DNA of 64,000 bases from Pantoea sp. BAV 3049 (GTDB lineage: Bacteria > Pseudomonadota > Gammaproteobacteria > Enterobacterales > Enterobacteriaceae), in assembly GCF_009765445.1 (NCBI RefSeq), contig NZ_WHOY01000031.1, forward strand, positions 4,785,782 to 4,849,781. The letters are read 5' to 3'. Below are positions 9,110 to 20,364 of the stretch, one piece after another. The position numbers and the translations under genes are program-made. The notes beneath the pieces are model-generated. The model made no database searches, was not told where the DNA came from, and saw nothing but the letters and a program-made list of their open reading frames with translations. Position 1 is the stretch's first letter. Each line of letters begins with the position of its first letter.

Positions 9110-9934
9110 TCAGAAGAGGCTCTCCTGCTGCGGCCAGTCCGGCATGTTTCCCACCTGCGGAACGGCCTGCTGCAATGCGGGCCACAGGCGCTGCACCAGT
9201 TTTGGCGCAAAGGCGATATCCGGCGTGTGAATAAACAGCCACGGTTGCCCCTGTTCACACCACTGCGGCAGCAACTGCCGCCAGGCCTGGAACCACTTCA
9301 GGTTGGCCTGCTCATCATCACCGCCGATAAACCTGACCATCGGCTGATCTGCCGTCATGACAGCATGCACGGGGAGCTGAGGTTTCTTACGCTGGGCGTC
9401 GATAATTTCGGGAGTAGTGGGAAGGGCTGAATGCACGCCGCGCGTATCCAGAATAACGCGGTTAGCGCCACGCTGATGAAGCCCCCGATTCAGCGCCTGT
9501 TCAGCCTCACCCTTGGCGAAAAACTGTGGATGGCGAACTTCAACGCCATAGCTGAAGGTATCCGGTAAGCTATCCAGAAATGCCCATAAAGTGGGCAAAT
9601 CTGCCGGACTGAAAGCGGATGGCAGCTGTAGCCAGTACTGTCCGAGTCGCTGTGCCAGAGGCTCCAGCAGATCAAAAAACGCAGCGGTAAGGTCGCTACA
9701 CTGGCGTAAAGCCGCCTGATGGCTGATGGTGGCCGGAAATTTAAAGCAGAAGCGAAAGTCGTCGTGGGTCATATCACGCCAGCGCTGAACGATCTCCGGA
9801 CGTGGCAGGGCATAGAGAGTGGTGTTGCCTTCGACGCAGTTAAAATAGCGGGCGTAATCGGCAAGGGTGCTCATCCCCAGTTTTTTCCACTGTGGGTGCT
9901 GCCACTGCGGCAGTCCGAGATAAAAAGGCTTCAC
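9110..9934 (-). CDS. yecE: DUF72 family protein YecE
   Basis: 274 residues using the GTG at 9934 (VKPFYLGLPQW), which has AGGGA upstream and matches the start of E. coli YecE; an ATG 60 bp upstream is possible but adds non-conserved residues. Motifs: FNCVEGNTTLYALP, FKFPATISHQAAL, YGVEVRHPQFF and the end QQESLF. A TIM-barrel-like DUF72 protein of unknown function. Confidence 0.92.
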   Translation of the reverse strand: MKPFYLGLPQWQHPQWKKLGMSTLADYARYFNCVEGNTTLYALPRPEIVQRWRDMTHDDFRFCFKFPATISHQAALRQCSDLTAAFFDLLEPLAQRLGQYWLQLPSAFSPADLPTLWAFLDSLPDTFSYGVEVRHPQFFAKGEAEQALNRGLHQRGANRVILDTRGVHSALPTTPEIIDAQRKKPQLPVHAVMTADQPMVRFIGGDDEQANLKWFQAWRQLLPQWCEQGQPWLFIHTPDIAFAPKLVQRLWPALQQAVPQVGNMPDWPQQESLF

Positions 9935-10029
9935 TGGCGTTCCCTGATTGTCCAACCGGACTGCAAGGGTACGAATCAGTGGGGGAGAGTGCAACCCACG
10001 ATCGAATCCCTTCGATCGCAGCAGAGAAA

Positions 10030-10593
10030 TTACAGCGCGCTGATAACTTCTTCGCTGGAGCGCACGCGGCCCAGACGTGGGAAGATATTTTTGAAGCTAC
10101 CTTCATGCTCTTCGGTGCTGCCTGCGCTGCAGATGTCTTCCACAGTCACCAGGTTAAAGCCCAGCTCCCAGGCATTACGTGCGGTAGATTCCACACCGAT
10201 GTTGGTAGAGATGCCGCCCAGCACGATGGTGTCGATACCACGACGACGCAGCTGCAGCTCCAGATCGGTACCGTAGAACGCGCCCCACTGGTGCTTGGTC
10301 ACTTCGATGTCGCTGTCCTGCCTGCCCAACGTGGTCGGGTAGACCCACCAGTTGTCCGGCAGCGCGCCGCCGTGACTTGCGTCTACTGGCTGTTTCGGTG
10401 CGTCACCGAAATCTTTCGCCCAGCCCACGCGCACCAGCACGACAGGGGCGTTTACGGCGCGAAACTTTTCGGCCAGTTTAGCTGCACGAGTCACAACATC
10501 GGATGCCGCGTGAGGTCCCTTGGCAAAAGGAAGGATGCCTTCCTGCAGGTCAATCAGTACCAGTGCTGTGGATGCAGCTCTTAATTCCAACAT
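10030..10593 (-). CDS. yecD: Isochorismatase-like hydrolase family protein YecD
   Basis: 187 residues. The N-terminal acidic motif [10 protein letters not shown] and the core [16 protein letters not shown] are kept, but the position that carries the nucleophilic cysteine in active isochorismatase-like amidases is glycine ([10 protein letters not shown]). E. coli YecD has the same feature as I recall it. The substrate is unknown and hydrolase activity is doubtful. Confidence 0.93.
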   Translation of the reverse strand: MLELRAASTALVLIDLQEGILPFAKGPHAASDVVTRAAKLAEKFRAVNAPVVLVRVGWAKDFGDAPKQPVDASHGGALPDNWWVYPTTLGRQDSDIEVTKHQWGAFYGTDLELQLRRRGIDTIVLGGISTNIGVESTARNAWELGFNLVTVEDICSAGSTEEHEGSFKNIFPRLGRVRSSEEVISAL

Positions 10594-10877
10594 AGTTTCT
10601 CCAGTAAAAAAAAGGGGGAAATCATTGAGATTACAGACAATCAGTTCTTATACGTAACTCTACAATGTTCGAAAAGGGTGAAATTTGTTAGCTTTTGTGA
10701 TTAACGGATGAATTGTGGAGACGATTGCCCGTTAACAATGGCACAGAGTGCGTTGCGGCACTTATCGCGCCGGGCTTTTTCCATTATAATGGCCGCCTTT
10801 TTTCGCGGCAGCATAGCCTTCGGTGGCTGAAAATTAAACATACTGCGGCGAAGCGGCGAAGTTTAAAGGATATCGTT

Positions 10878-12677
10878 ATGCGTACTGAGTATTGCGGACA
10901 GATCAACCTGTCTCACGTAGGCCAGCAAGTGACACTGTGCGGTTGGGTCAATCGCCGCCGCGACCTGGGAAGCCTGATCTTCATTGATATGCGTGACCGT
11001 GAAGGCATCGTGCAGGTGTTTTTCGACCCCGATCGTCAGGACGCATTCAAACTGGCTTCCGAGCTGCGTAACGAATTTTGCATTCAGCTCACCGGCACCG
11101 TGCGTGCCCGTGACGAAAAAAATAAAAACAGCGATATGGCCACCGGCGAGATTGAAGTGTTCGCCACTGACCTGACCATTATCAACCGCGCTGAACCGCT
11201 GCCGCTGGATTCCAACCAGACCAACAGCGAAGAAGCCCGCCTGAAGTATCGCTACCTGGATCTGCGTCGCCCGGAGATGGCCCAGCGCCTGAAGAGTCGT
11301 GCGAAAATCACCAGCTTCGTGCGTCGTTTTATGGACGACAATGGCTTCCTGGATATCGAAACGCCGATGCTGACCAAGGCCACGCCGGAAGGTGCGCGTG
11401 ACTATCTGGTGCCGAGCCGCGTGCACAAAGGTAAGTTCTATGCGCTGCCGCAGTCTCCTCAGCTGTTTAAACAGCTGCTGATGATGTCCGGCTTCGACCG
11501 TTACTATCAGATCGTTAAGTGCTTCCGTGACGAAGATCTTCGTGCCGATCGTCAGCCTGAATTTACCCAGATCGACGTGGAAACCTCCTTTATGACTGCG
11601 CCACAGGTGCGGGTTCTGATGGAGAAAATGGTGCGCGAACTGTGGCAGGACGTGAAGGGCGTAGATCTGGGTGATTTCCCGCTGATGACCTTCGGCGAGG
11701 CGATGCGTCGCTACGGTTCCGACAAGCCAGACCTGCGTAACCCAATGGAGCTGGTGGACGTTGCCGATCTGCTGAAAGACGTGGAGTTCAACGTCTTCTC
11801 CGGTCCGGCTAACGATGCCAAAGGCCGCGTGGCTGCCCTGCGCGTGCCGGGTGGCGCTCAGCTCAGCCGTAAGCAGATCGATGAGTACGGCAAGTTTGTT
11901 GAGATCTATGGCGCGAAAGGCCTGGCGTGGATGAAAGTCAACGAACGCGCAAACGGTCTGGAAGGGATCACCAGCCCGGTGGCTAAATTCCTGACTGCGG
12001 AAATCGTTGAAGCGATCCTGACTCGTACTGGTGCCACCGACGGCGACAGCATTTTCTTCGGGGCTGACAGCGCCAAAGTGGTGGCCGATGCGCTGGGTGC
12101 GCTGCGCCTGAAGATAGGCCGCGACCTGAACATCACCAAAGCAGAGGCCTGGGCGCCGCTGTGGGTGGTGGACTTCCCGATGTTTGAAGAAGATGGCGAG
12201 GGCGGCCTGACCGCCATGCACCATCCGTTCACCGCACCGCGCGACATGTCGCCGGAAGAGCTGAAAAACGCACCGGAAACCGCTATCGCCAACGCTTACG
12301 ATATGGTGATCAACGGCTATGAAGTGGGTGGCGGCTCCGTCCGAATCCACAATGGCCAGATGCAGCAGACCGTGTTTGGTATTCTGGGGATCACCGAGCA
12401 GGAGCAGCGTGAGAAGTTTGGCTTCCTGCTGGATGCGCTGAAGTTCGGTACGCCTCCGCACGCGGGCCTGGCCTTTGGCCTGGATCGTCTGGTGATGCTG
12501 CTGACCGGAACCGATAATATCCGTGACGTTATCGCCTTCCCGAAAACCACCGCGGCGGCCTGTCTGATGACCGAAGCGCCAAACTTTGCTAACCCGGCCT
12601 CGCTGGCGGAGTTGGGCATCGAAGTGATGAAGAAATATCAGAAGTCCTCCTCTGAAGAAAACTCAGAGAACAACTGA
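10878..12677 (+). CDS. aspS: Aspartyl-tRNA synthetase
   Basis: 599 residues from [21 protein letters not shown] precedes the ATG at 10878. Class II synthetase of the bacterial type: N-terminal anticodon-binding OB fold (about 1-105), then class II motifs 1-3, with [18 protein letters not shown] (motif 2) and [13 protein letters not shown] (motif 3), and the inserted GAD domain at about 290-420. The stop overlaps the nudB start by one base. Confidence 0.99.
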   Translation: MRTEYCGQINLSHVGQQVTLCGWVNRRRDLGSLIFIDMRDREGIVQVFFDPDRQDAFKLASELRNEFCIQLTGTVRARDEKNKNSDMATGEIEVFATDLTIINRAEPLPLDSNQTNSEEARLKYRYLDLRRPEMAQRLKSRAKITSFVRRFMDDNGFLDIETPMLTKATPEGARDYLVPSRVHKGKFYALPQSPQLFKQLLMMSGFDRYYQIVKCFRDEDLRADRQPEFTQIDVETSFMTAPQVRVLMEKMVRELWQDVKGVDLGDFPLMTFGEAMRRYGSDKPDLRNPMELVDVADLLKDVEFNVFSGPANDAKGRVAALRVPGGAQLSRKQIDEYGKFVEIYGAKGLAWMKVNERANGLEGITSPVAKFLTAEIVEAILTRTGATDGDSIFFGADSAKVVADALGALRLKIGRDLNITKAEAWAPLWVVDFPMFEEDGEGGLTAMHHPFTAPRDMSPEELKNAPETAIANAYDMVINGYEVGGGSVRIHNGQMQQTVFGILGITEQEQREKFGFLLDALKFGTPPHAGLAFGLDRLVMLLTGTDNIRDVIAFPKTTAAACLMTEAPNFANPASLAELGIEVMKKYQKSSSEENSENN

Positions 12678-13111
12678 TGGTTTACAAGCACCCCGTATCG
12701 GTACTGGTGGTGATTTTCGCCCAAAATACCGGGCGGGTGCTGATGCTGCAGCGGCGTGACGATCCCACCTTCTGGCAGTCGGTCACAGGCAGCCAGGAAA
12801 AGGGGGAAGCGCTGGCAGAGACCGCCCGGCGGGAAGTGCGCGAAGAGGTGGCAATTGATATCAACGCAGAGCAGCTCACATTAGTGGACTGCCAGCGTCA
12901 GATACAATTCGAGATCTTTGCGCACTTCCGCCATCGTTATGCGCCGGATGTGACGCATAACAGTGAACACTGGTTCAGTCTGGCGCTGCCTGCGGAGCGG
13001 GACATCGTGCTGAGCGAACATCTCGCCTTTCAGTGGCTGCCTGCCACCGAAGCCGCTGCGCTGACCCGGTCCTGGAGTAATCGCCAGGCAATTGAAGAAT
13101 TTGTTATTTAG
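12677..13111 (+). CDS. nudB: Dihydroneopterin triphosphate diphosphatase
   Basis: 144 residues. Nudix hydrolase that removes pyrophosphate from dihydroneopterin triphosphate, an early folate step. The Nudix box is complete ([20 protein letters not shown]). The ATG shares a base with the aspS stop, so translation is coupled. Confidence 0.96.
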   Translation: MVYKHPVSVLVVIFAQNTGRVLMLQRRDDPTFWQSVTGSQEKGEALAETARREVREEVAIDINAEQLTLVDCQRQIQFEIFAHFRHRYAPDVTHNSEHWFSLALPAERDIVLSEHLAFQWLPATEAAALTRSWSNRQAIEEFVI

Positions 13112-13133
13112 TCTTTTCTGGAGAAATGAATTT

Positions 13134-13877
13134 ATGGCAGGTCACAGTAAATGGGCCAACACCAAGCACCGCAAAGCGGCACAGGATGCCAAACGCGGTA
13201 AGATCTTCACTAAAATTATTCGTGAGCTGGTTACCGCTGCCAAACTGGGCGGTGGCGATGCAGGTTCGAACCCTCGTCTGCGTGCGGCTATGGATAAAGC
13301 GCTGTCCAACAACATGACCCGAGACACTATGAATCGTGCTATCGCACGTGGCGTGGGCGGTGAAGATGACAGCAACATGGAAACCATCATTTATGAAGGT
13401 TACGGCCCTGGCGGCACGGCAGTAATGGTGGAATGCCTGAGTGATAACCGTAACCGTACCGTGTCTGAAGTGCGTCATGCCTTCACCAAAACCGGTGGCA
13501 ACCTGGGGACCGATGGCTCAGTAGCCTATCTGTTCACACGTAAAGGGGTGGTTTCTTTCGCGCCGGGCCTGGAAGAAGACGCCGTGATGGATGCGGCGCT
13601 GGAAGCGGGTGCTGATGATGTGGTGACCTATGACGACGGCGCGATTGACGTATTCACGCCGTGGGAAACGTTGGGCGACGTAAAAGATGCGCTGGCTGCT
13701 GCTGGTCTGACCGTTGAGTCAGCCGAAGTGACCATGATCCCGTCAACCAAAGCCGATATGGATGAAGAGACAGCGCCCAAGCTGCTGCGTCTGATCGATA
13801 TGCTGGAAGATTGTGATGACGTGCAGGAAGTCTACCATAACGGTGAGATTTCCGACGAGGTGGCGGCAACCCTGTAA
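13134..13877 (+). CDS. yebC: YebC/PmpR family protein
   Basis: 247 residues from [18 protein letters not shown] at 13134, the conserved family start, preceded by TGGAGA. Motifs [22 protein letters not shown] and [10 protein letters not shown] are present. Family members act as transcription factors or help translation of proline-rich stretches; the precise role here is unknown. It lies between nudB and ruvC. Confidence 0.97.
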   Translation: MAGHSKWANTKHRKAAQDAKRGKIFTKIIRELVTAAKLGGGDAGSNPRLRAAMDKALSNNMTRDTMNRAIARGVGGEDDSNMETIIYEGYGPGGTAVMVECLSDNRNRTVSEVRHAFTKTGGNLGTDGSVAYLFTRKGVVSFAPGLEEDAVMDAALEAGADDVVTYDDGAIDVFTPWETLGDVKDALAAAGLTVESAEVTMIPSTKADMDEETAPKLLRLIDMLEDCDDVQEVYHNGEISDEVAATL

Positions 13878-13914
13878 TGGTGTTGTCCGAATTCCCGCTG
13901 GCCGGAGAGGCGTG

Positions 13915-14439
13915 ATGGCGATCATTCTTGGTATCGATCCAGGTTCACGCATCACCGGCTACGGCGTTATCCGCCAGGTGGGGCGTCAGCTGACCTATCT
14001 CGGCAGCGGGTGCATCCGCACCAACGTCACCGATTTGCCATCCCGGCTGAAGCTGATTTACGCTGGCGTCAGTGAAATTATCACCCAGTTCCAGCCGGAC
14101 TTTTTCGCCATAGAGCAGGTTTTTATGGCGAAGAATGCCGATTCGGCGCTCAAGCTGGGCCAGGCGCGCGGCTCGGCAATTGTGGCAGCAGTTAACCACG
14201 ATCTGCCAGTGTTCGAATATGCTGCGCGTCAGGTTAAGCAGACGGTGGTGGGGATCGGCAGCGCCGAAAAAAGTCAGGTCCAGCACATGGTGCGAACCCT
14301 GTTGAAGCTCTCTGCCAATCCTCAGGCGGATGCCGCGGATGCGCTGGCAATCGCTATCACCCATTGCCACGTCAGCCAGAATGTTAACCGCATGGGCGAA
14401 GGGCCGCTGAATCTGGCGCGAGGCCGCCTGCGTTCTTAA
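13915..14439 (+). CDS. ruvC: Holliday junction resolvase RuvC
   Basis: 174 residues from [25 protein letters not shown] precedes the ATG. Cuts Holliday junctions symmetrically with RuvAB. Acidic catalytic residues are visible in [14 protein letters not shown] and [11 protein letters not shown] terminator separates it from ruvAB. Confidence 0.98.
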   Translation: MAIILGIDPGSRITGYGVIRQVGRQLTYLGSGCIRTNVTDLPSRLKLIYAGVSEIITQFQPDFFAIEQVFMAKNADSALKLGQARGSAIVAAVNHDLPVFEYAARQVKQTVVGIGSAEKSQVQHMVRTLLKLSANPQADAADALAIAITHCHVSQNVNRMGEGPLNLARGRLRS

Positions 14440-14440
14440 T

Positions 14441-14467
14441 AAGCTGGATATTCATCCAGCTTTTTTT
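14441..14467 (+). terminator. Terminator between ruvC and ruvA
   Basis: AAGCTGGAT and ATCCAGCTT form a perfect stem followed by a T-run; ruvAB therefore need their own promoter. Confidence 0.85.
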
Positions 14468-14510
14468 ATGATATAACCCCCGCACTGAATCTTTTCTGAA
14501 GGAAGCTAAC

Positions 14511-15128
14511 GTGATTGGTCGTCTTAGAGGCAATATTCTGGAGAAACAGCCGCCGCTGGTGCTGCTGGAAGCCAACGGTGTGGGCTACGAAGTGCATATG
14601 CCGATGACCTGCTTTTATGAGCTTCCTGAACTGAATCACGAAGCGGTGCTGTTCACCCACTTTGTGGTACGTGAAGATGCGCAGCTGCTGTTTGGATTTA
14701 ACAGCAAGCAGGAGCGGGCGCTGTTCCGCGAGCTGATCAAAGTTAATGGCGTTGGGCCAAAACTTGCGCTGGCTATTCTTTCCGGCATGTCCGCCCAGCA
14801 GTTTGTGACGGCCGTGGAGCGGGAAGAGATCGCCGCGCTGGTCAAGCTACCGGGCGTGGGCAAGAAAACCGCCGAACGCCTTGTAGTGGAAATGAAAGAC
14901 CGCTTCAAAGGCATGCATGGCGATCTGTTTGCTGCGGATGCACCATTTGCCCTGACGAGTGAAGTTCAGCCTGCTGCGGCGGCCAACGACGCGGAAAGTG
15001 AAGCGGTTGCCGCTCTGGTCTCGCTGGGGTATAAACCTCAGGAAGCCAGCCGGATGATTAGCAAAGTGGGGCGTCCCGAGGCGGATTGTGAAACGCTGAT
15101 CCGTGAAGCCCTGCGCGCAGCCATTTGA
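14511..15128 (+). CDS. ruvA: Holliday junction branch migration protein RuvA
   Basis: 205 residues with a GTG start and AGGAAG upstream. It binds the four-way junction as a tetramer and loads RuvB. The OB-fold N terminus ([12 protein letters not shown]), the helix-hairpin-helix segments [13 protein letters not shown] and [13 protein letters not shown], and the C-terminal RuvB-contact domain ([12 protein letters not shown]) are present. ruvB follows after 8 bp. Confidence 0.98.
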   Translation: MIGRLRGNILEKQPPLVLLEANGVGYEVHMPMTCFYELPELNHEAVLFTHFVVREDAQLLFGFNSKQERALFRELIKVNGVGPKLALAILSGMSAQQFVTAVEREEIAALVKLPGVGKKTAERLVVEMKDRFKGMHGDLFAADAPFALTSEVQPAAAANDAESEAVAALVSLGYKPQEASRMISKVGRPEADCETLIREALRAAI

Positions 15129-15136
15129 GGTAAAAC

Positions 15137-16141
15137 ATGATTGAAGCCGATCGCCTGGTCTCGCCGGGAACGATATCAGAAGAAGAGGTCATTGACCGCG
15201 CCATTCGCCCCAAACTGCTGGACGAGTACGTTGGTCAGCCGGTGGTGCGCGAGCAGATGGAAATCTTTATCAAGGCGGCCAAAATGCGTGGCGACGCGCT
15301 GGACCACCTGCTGATTTTCGGACCGCCAGGCCTGGGTAAAACCACGCTGGCGAATATCGTCGCCAACGAGATGGGCGTTAACCTGCGCACGACCTCCGGC
15401 CCGGTGCTGGAGAAAGCAGGCGACCTGGCTGCCATGCTGACTAACCTTGAGCCGCACGACGTGCTGTTTATCGATGAGATCCACCGGCTTTCCCCTGTGG
15501 TGGAAGAAGTGCTGTATCCGGCGATGGAAGATTATCAGCTGGATATTATGATTGGCGAAGGCCCGGCGGCCCGCTCGATCAAACTGGATCTTCCGCCGTT
15601 TACGCTGATCGGGGCGACAACCCGTGCCGGATCGTTAACTTCTCCGCTGCGTGACCGTTTTGGCATCGTTCAGCGCCTGGAGTTTTATAAGGTGGAAGAT
15701 CTGCAGCACATTGTTGGCCGCAGCGCCGCCTGTCTCGGTTTGCCGCTGAGTGACGAAGGAGCGCTGGAAATCGCCCGTCGTTCACGCGGTACGCCACGCA
15801 TTGCTAACCGCCTGCTGCGCCGCGTCAGAGACTTCTCTGAAGTGCGCGCCGGTGGCGATCTGAGTGGGGAAGTGGCCTCAAGAGCGCTGGATATGCTCAG
15901 CGTGGATACCGAAGGCTTCGACTATATGGACCGCAAACTGCTGCTGGCGATTATCGATAAGTTCACCGGCGGGCCGGTAGGGCTGGATAACCTGGCTGCG
16001 GCGATTGGCGAAGAGCGAGAAACGATTGAAGACGTGCTGGAGCCGTATCTGATCCAGCAGGGCTTTATTCAGCGCACGCCGCGTGGCCGGATGGCAACCC
16101 AGCACGCTTACAGACATTTCGGCATAACGCGCGAAGAGTAA
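15137..16141 (+). CDS. ruvB: Holliday junction branch migration ATPase RuvB
   Basis: 334 residues. AAA+ motor that drives branch migration with RuvA. Walker [12 protein letters not shown] (about residue 62), Walker [10 protein letters not shown], sensor motif GATTRAG, and the C-terminal winged helix with [12 protein letters not shown] are all visible. In E. coli ruvAB is SOS-regulated; I saw no clear LexA box upstream of ruvA here. Confidence 0.98.
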   Translation: MIEADRLVSPGTISEEEVIDRAIRPKLLDEYVGQPVVREQMEIFIKAAKMRGDALDHLLIFGPPGLGKTTLANIVANEMGVNLRTTSGPVLEKAGDLAAMLTNLEPHDVLFIDEIHRLSPVVEEVLYPAMEDYQLDIMIGEGPAARSIKLDLPPFTLIGATTRAGSLTSPLRDRFGIVQRLEFYKVEDLQHIVGRSAACLGLPLSDEGALEIARRSRGTPRIANRLLRRVRDFSEVRAGGDLSGEVASRALDMLSVDTEGFDYMDRKLLLAIIDKFTGGPVGLDNLAAAIGEERETIEDVLEPYLIQQGFIQRTPRGRMATQHAYRHFGITREE

Positions 16142-16170
16142 TATCGTAGAGACAACTCAATTGCCTGAGG

Positions 16171-16279
16171 CGCGGGGGATGCTGGTTGGGAATAAAGCGT
16201 CTCGTGCCAGGGACGGCACGAGTCGAGCTGTCAGGGAAGACGCTTTTTGCGTCTTTATGAGCGACCAGGTTCCCCCGCG
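16171..16279. repeat. Nested inverted-repeat element between ruvB and znuB
   Basis: The convergent gap holds a 109-bp structure with four nested arms: CGCGGGGGA (16171-16179) with TCCCCCGCG (16271-16279), CTGGT with ACCAG, AAAGCGTCT (16195-16203) with AGACGCTTT (16238-16246), and CTCGTGCC (16201-16208) with GGCACGAG (16215-16222). An alternative local hairpin is AGACGC-TTTTT-GCGTCT. It may serve as a bidirectional terminator, or be a small dispersed palindromic element or structured RNA. Confidence 0.6.
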
Positions 16280-16330
16280 CAATAACCTGTTTTGATCGTT
16301 GAATCAACTAAACCGGCTAAGTCCACCAAT

Positions 16331-17116
16331 TCAAACCACCGGCTTCTTTACCATACTTAGCATAAACATCAGCGAAGCGCCCAACACCACCGACGGTCCT
16401 GCTGGCGTATCGTAAAAGGCTGAGAAAGTCAGACCGGCGGTCACGGCCAGGATCCCCACCAGCACCGCATAACCCGCCATCTGCTCAGGCGAACGGGCAA
16501 AGCGGCGGGCGGTGGCTGCAGGAATAATCAGCAGTGAAGTGATAATCAACGCCCCGACAAACTTCATCGCCACTCCAATCGTCAGCGCCGTCACCAGCAT
16601 CAGCACCATCTTGGTTCGCTGGATATTCACCCCATCCACCTGCGCCAGCTCCGGGCTGATGGTCATCGACAGCAGTGAGCGCCAGTTCAGTGCCAGCACG
16701 CCCAGCACAATCACCACGCCGACAGCAATGGTGTAGAGGTCAGTTGGGGTTACGGCCAGCAAATCGCCAAACAGATAGGCCATTAAATCCACCCGTACGC
16801 CGGACATCAGGCTGACCACCACCAGGCCCAGCGACAGCGCGCTGTGCGCCAGAATGCCCAGCAGGGTATCAATCGCCAGGTGCGGGCGTCGCTCCAGCCA
16901 CACCAGCAGTAAAGAAAGCAGCAGGGTGATGGCAATGACGGCATAGAAAGGGCTGATATTCAGCAGCAGACCAAAAGCCACCCCGAGCAGGGAAGCATGT
17001 GCCAGGGTATCACCAAAATAGGACATCCGGCGCCAGACCACGAACGAGCCCAGCGGGCCTGCAGCCAGCGCCAGTAAAAAACCGGCCAGCCAGCCGGGTA
17101 ACAACAATTCAATCAC
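16331..17116 (-). CDS. znuB: Zinc ABC transporter permease ZnuB
   Basis: 261 residues using GTG at 17116 ([12 protein letters not shown]), which overlaps the znuC stop (GTGA) as expected for coupled genes. An ABC-3 family inner-membrane permease with many hydrophobic helices and the conserved [19 protein letters not shown] segment. It forms the channel of ZnuABC. Confidence 0.97.
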   Translation of the reverse strand: MIELLLPGWLAGFLLALAAGPLGSFVVWRRMSYFGDTLAHASLLGVAFGLLLNISPFYAVIAITLLLSLLLVWLERRPHLAIDTLLGILAHSALSLGLVVVSLMSGVRVDLMAYLFGDLLAVTPTDLYTIAVGVVIVLGVLALNWRSLLSMTISPELAQVDGVNIQRTKMVLMLVTALTIGVAMKFVGALIITSLLIIPAATARRFARSPEQMAGYAVLVGILAVTAGLTFSAFYDTPAGPSVVLGASLMFMLSMVKKPVV

Positions 17117-17865
17117 TGCCCTTGTCCTCTGCGTAAAACAATTCGTCCCTGAAGATCGTGACGGTGGTTGTGATGATGGCGATAGATTGCCAGCTGCTCG
17201 GCCCCACGTGAGCCAAACATTGAAATAAACTCCGGGTGTTTCGACACCACTTCCGGCGTGCCGGAACAGCAGATGTGCTGATTCAGACACAGAACTTCGT
17301 CGGTTTTCGCCATCACCAGGTGGAGGTCATGGGAAACCATCAGCACACCGCAGTTCAGTTCATGACGTAACTGGTCAATCAGGTCATACAGCGCTACCTG
17401 GCCATTCACATCCACTCCTTGTGTGGGTTCATCCAGCACCAGCAACTGGGGCTGGTTGAGCAGGGCGCGGGCCAGCAATACGCGCTGCATCTCGCCGCCG
17501 GACAGTTTCTGCAGTGGATACTCCAGCAGCTGCGCCGCCTGCACTCTTTTTAACGCGGGCAGGATATCGGCACGCTTCACGCCGTTGCGCAGCAGCATAA
17601 AGCGCGAAACGGTCAGCGGAAGGGTGGCATCAAGATGAATTTTTTGCGGTACGTAGCCGATGCGCAAATGATCGGGACGGACCATTTTCCCCTGATCGGG
17701 TTGAATAAGCCCCAGCACCACGCGCACCAGAGTGGATTTACCAGCACCATTAGGTCCCAGCAGCGTAAGAATTTTGCCGGATTGCAGCGTCAGAGAAACA
17801 TTGGACAACACGTAACGTTGACCAAAGCTGACCGAGATTTTTTCCAGAGTGATCAATGATGACAT
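17113..17865 (-). CDS. znuC: Zinc ABC transporter ATPase ZnuC
   Basis: 250 residues. Walker [16 protein letters not shown]-loop region, signature [15 protein letters not shown], Walker [13 protein letters not shown] and the H-loop VSHDLHLV are all present. It powers ZnuB. It starts divergently from znuA across a Zur site, and the C terminus carries a histidine-rich tail ([10 protein letters not shown]). Confidence 0.98.
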   Translation of the reverse strand: MSSLITLEKISVSFGQRYVLSNVSLTLQSGKILTLLGPNGAGKSTLVRVVLGLIQPDQGKMVRPDHLRIGYVPQKIHLDATLPLTVSRFMLLRNGVKRADILPALKRVQAAQLLEYPLQKLSGGEMQRVLLARALLNQPQLLVLDEPTQGVDVNGQVALYDLIDQLRHELNCGVLMVSHDLHLVMAKTDEVLCLNQHICCSGTPEVVSKHPEFISMFGSRGAEQLAIYRHHHNHRHDLQGRIVLRRGQGQ

Positions 17866-17888
17866 AGTGATTACAGGTTGCAGAAGTT

Positions 17889-17911
17889 TTCGAATGTTAT
17901 AATATCACACT
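17889..17911. promoter_or_regulatory. Zur operator between znuC and znuA
   Basis: TCGAATGTTATAATATCACA resembles the Zur consensus GAAATGTTATANTATAACATTTC and lies in the 77-bp divergent promoter region, so one operator can control both arms under zinc sufficiency. Confidence 0.75.
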
Positions 17912-17942
17912 CCATCGACCTGTCACGATGGACTGAATCATT

Positions 17943-18890
17943 ATGTTACAGAAAAACAAGCGCGTTATAACTCTTCTTTCTACCCTGAGCTTTGCCGCTT
18001 CGCTTGCTGCCCCGGCGCAGGCTGCAGTGGTCGCTTCAGTAAAGCCTCTGGGATTTATTGCCGCAGCGATTGCCGATGGTGTCACCCCGGTGGAAGTGCT
18101 GCTGCCGGATGGGGCGTCTGAGCATGATTATTCGCTGCGCCCATCGGACATTAAACGCTTGCAGGGCGCGGATCTCGTGGTGTGGATTGGGCCTGAAATG
18201 GAAGCCTTTATGCCGAAAGCAGTAGCCCAACTTCCGCCGCAAAAATCTATTGAACTGGCCGATCTGGCATCTGTTAAACCGTTGTTAGTGCGCGGTGAAG
18301 AGGATGACGATCATGACCATCAGGATACCCACCAGAATCACGACTCGTCTGCTGAACACCACCACCATGGTGAGTATAATATGCACCTCTGGATGTCCCC
18401 TGAGATTGCAAGGCAATCTGCGGTTGCAATCCATGCAAAATTATTGGAACTTATGCCGCAAAGCAGAGACAAACTAGACGCGAACCTGCAACATTTTGAG
18501 GCAGAATTGGCGACCGCCGATACGCAAATAGGGACTCAGCTTGCACCGGTTAAGGGGAAAGGGTATTTCGTTTTTCACGATGCTTACACTTACTTTGAAA
18601 AACATTTCGGTTTGACCCCAACAGGTCATTTTACCGTCAACCCTGAAATCCAGCCTGGTGCCCAGCGTCTACATCAAATTCGAACAGAGTTGGTTGAGCA
18701 GAAGGCCGTTTGCGTCTTCGCTGAGCCACAATTCAGGCCGGCCGTCATCGATGCCGTTGCCAGAGGAACCAAAGTGCGTTCTGGAACGCTGGATCCGCTG
18801 GGAACCGACATCACTGTGAGTAAAGACAGCTATGTGAAATTCCTCTCACAGCTGTCGAACCAGTATGCGAGCTGCCTGAAAGGAGCCTAG
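17943..18890 (+). CDS. znuA: Periplasmic zinc-binding protein ZnuA
   Basis: 315 residues with a signal peptide ending APAQA. Zinc-capturing partner of ZnuBC. The charged His/Asp-rich loop typical of zinc members of this family is clear at about 117-145 ([27 protein letters not shown]). Metal ligands are expected in [15 protein letters not shown] and the [10 protein letters not shown] segment. Confidence 0.97.
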   Translation: MLQKNKRVITLLSTLSFAASLAAPAQAAVVASVKPLGFIAAAIADGVTPVEVLLPDGASEHDYSLRPSDIKRLQGADLVVWIGPEMEAFMPKAVAQLPPQKSIELADLASVKPLLVRGEEDDDHDHQDTHQNHDSSAEHHHHGEYNMHLWMSPEIARQSAVAIHAKLLELMPQSRDKLDANLQHFEAELATADTQIGTQLAPVKGKGYFVFHDAYTYFEKHFGLTPTGHFTVNPEIQPGAQRLHQIRTELVEQKAVCVFAEPQFRPAVIDAVARGTKVRSGTLDPLGTDITVSKDSYVKFLSQLSNQYASCLKGA

Positions 18891-18903
18891 AGGAACTGTA
18901 AAA

Positions 18904-20235
18904 GTGCAGCAGATTGCCCGCGCTGTCGCCATGGCGTTTAACACCTTACCGCGAACCCACCGCATTATGTTGGGTTCGCTCACCGTCGTCACACTGGCCG
19001 TCTCTGTCTGGCGGCCGTTTGTCTATCATCCTTCCGATGCCGGTGAAAACCCCGTTGTAAAGAGCATTGAACTGGACAAAAATCAGCTGCGAACCCTGCT
19101 GCCTGATGCCAGTGAACCGCTCGATCAGGACACGCCAGCCCCCGAAGACGATGTGCCAAAAGATGAGATAGATCAGGACGTTCCTAACGAATCCGGGACC
19201 CACGATTACGTTGTCTCTTCTGGCGATACTTTAAGCAGCGTGCTTAATCAGTATGGCATCGATATGGGCGATATCAATCAGCTGGTGAAGGTGGATAAAG
19301 ATCTGCGTAATCTGCGGGTGGGCCAGCAACTCTCCTGGACCCTGACCGATGACGGCCAGCTGCAACGTCTGACATGGGAAGCCTCCCGCCGTGAAACTCG
19401 CACTTATGACCGCTCTGGCGATTCCTTCAAACCGTCCTCGGAAATTCTGAAAGGCGAGTGGAGTAACAGCGTACTGTCCGGCACGGTTAACGGCAGTTTT
19501 GTCAGCAGTGCTAAACAGGCAGGCCTTACCAGCGGAGAGATCAGCGCGGTGATCAAAGCCCTGCAGTGGCAGATGGACTTTCGCAAACTGCGTAACGGCG
19601 ATAAATTCTCCGTGCTGATGTCCCGCGAAATGCTGGAAGGCAAGAGTCAACAGAGTCAGCTGGCTGGGGTCCGTCTGCAAACCGGTGGCAAAGATTACTA
19701 CGCTATCCGCGCTGAAGATGGCAAGTTTTATGACCGGACAGGCGCTGGTCTGGCGCAGGGCTTTATGCGCTTCCCAACCACCAGACAGTATCGGGTCTCC
19801 TCGAACTTTAATCCACGTCGTCTTAACCCGGTGACTGGCCGTATTGCTCCGCACAAAGGTGTCGACTTTGCGATCCCACTGGGCACGCCAGTGCTGGCTA
19901 TTGGTGATGGTGAAGTGATCGTTGCCAAACGCAGCGGCGCAGCTGGCAACTATGTTGCTATCCGCCACGGCCGCCAGTATATGACGCGCTATATGCACAT
20001 GAAGAAATTGCTGGTTAAGCCGGGCGAGAAAGTGAAGCGTGGCGAGCGTATTGGCCTCTCCGGTAGCACCGGCCGTTCTACCGGGCCGCATCTGCACTTT
20101 GAAATCTGGATCAACAACCAGGCCGTCAATCCACTGACAGCGAAACTGCCACGGATGGAAGGGTTGACCGGTAAAGATCGTTCAGCCTACCTTGCTCAGG
20201 TTCGTGAGGTTATGCCGCAACTGCGCTTTAAATAA
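18904..20235 (+). CDS. mepM: Murein DD-endopeptidase MepM
   Basis: 443 residues, GTG start at 18904. One N-terminal membrane anchor (about 20-38), a LysM domain (about 100-145, YVVSSGDTLSSVL), then an M23 peptidase domain with the zinc motifs HKGVDFA and HLHFE. It cuts peptide cross-links so that new glycan strands can be inserted. Downstream of znuA in the same direction. Confidence 0.97.
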   Translation: MQQIARAVAMAFNTLPRTHRIMLGSLTVVTLAVSVWRPFVYHPSDAGENPVVKSIELDKNQLRTLLPDASEPLDQDTPAPEDDVPKDEIDQDVPNESGTHDYVVSSGDTLSSVLNQYGIDMGDINQLVKVDKDLRNLRVGQQLSWTLTDDGQLQRLTWEASRRETRTYDRSGDSFKPSSEILKGEWSNSVLSGTVNGSFVSSAKQAGLTSGEISAVIKALQWQMDFRKLRNGDKFSVLMSREMLEGKSQQSQLAGVRLQTGGKDYYAIRAEDGKFYDRTGAGLAQGFMRFPTTRQYRVSSNFNPRRLNPVTGRIAPHKGVDFAIPLGTPVLAIGDGEVIVAKRSGAAGNYVAIRHGRQYMTRYMHMKKLLVKPGEKVKRGERIGLSGSTGRSTGPHLHFEIWINNQAVNPLTAKLPRMEGLTGKDRSAYLAQVREVMPQLRFK

Positions 20236-20258
20236 GCCACGGTGCTACTGTTCTGCAA

Positions 20259-20284
20259 GCCGACGGGATTTCCCGCCGGCTTTT
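20259..20284 (+). terminator. Terminator after mepM
   Basis: GCCGACGGGA pairs with TCCCGCCGGC and is followed by TTTT. Confidence 0.85.
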
Positions 20285-20364
20285 CTTGTTGCTGGAAATG
20301 AGGCAGGCATTGCAAAATTGCCCGCCAGCACTATCATTAGCCGGTTATTGTTTGAGGCGAGTGC

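Noticed and set aside
10863..12461. 532-codon open frame on the minus strand inside aspS
   Set aside because: Lies wholly opposite a strongly conserved gene; composition (His/Gln rich) is typical of an antisense shadow in GC-rich DNA.
14440..14511. LexA box expected before ruvA
   Set aside because: No CTGT-N8-ACAG was found; the gap holds a terminator and the ruvA start.
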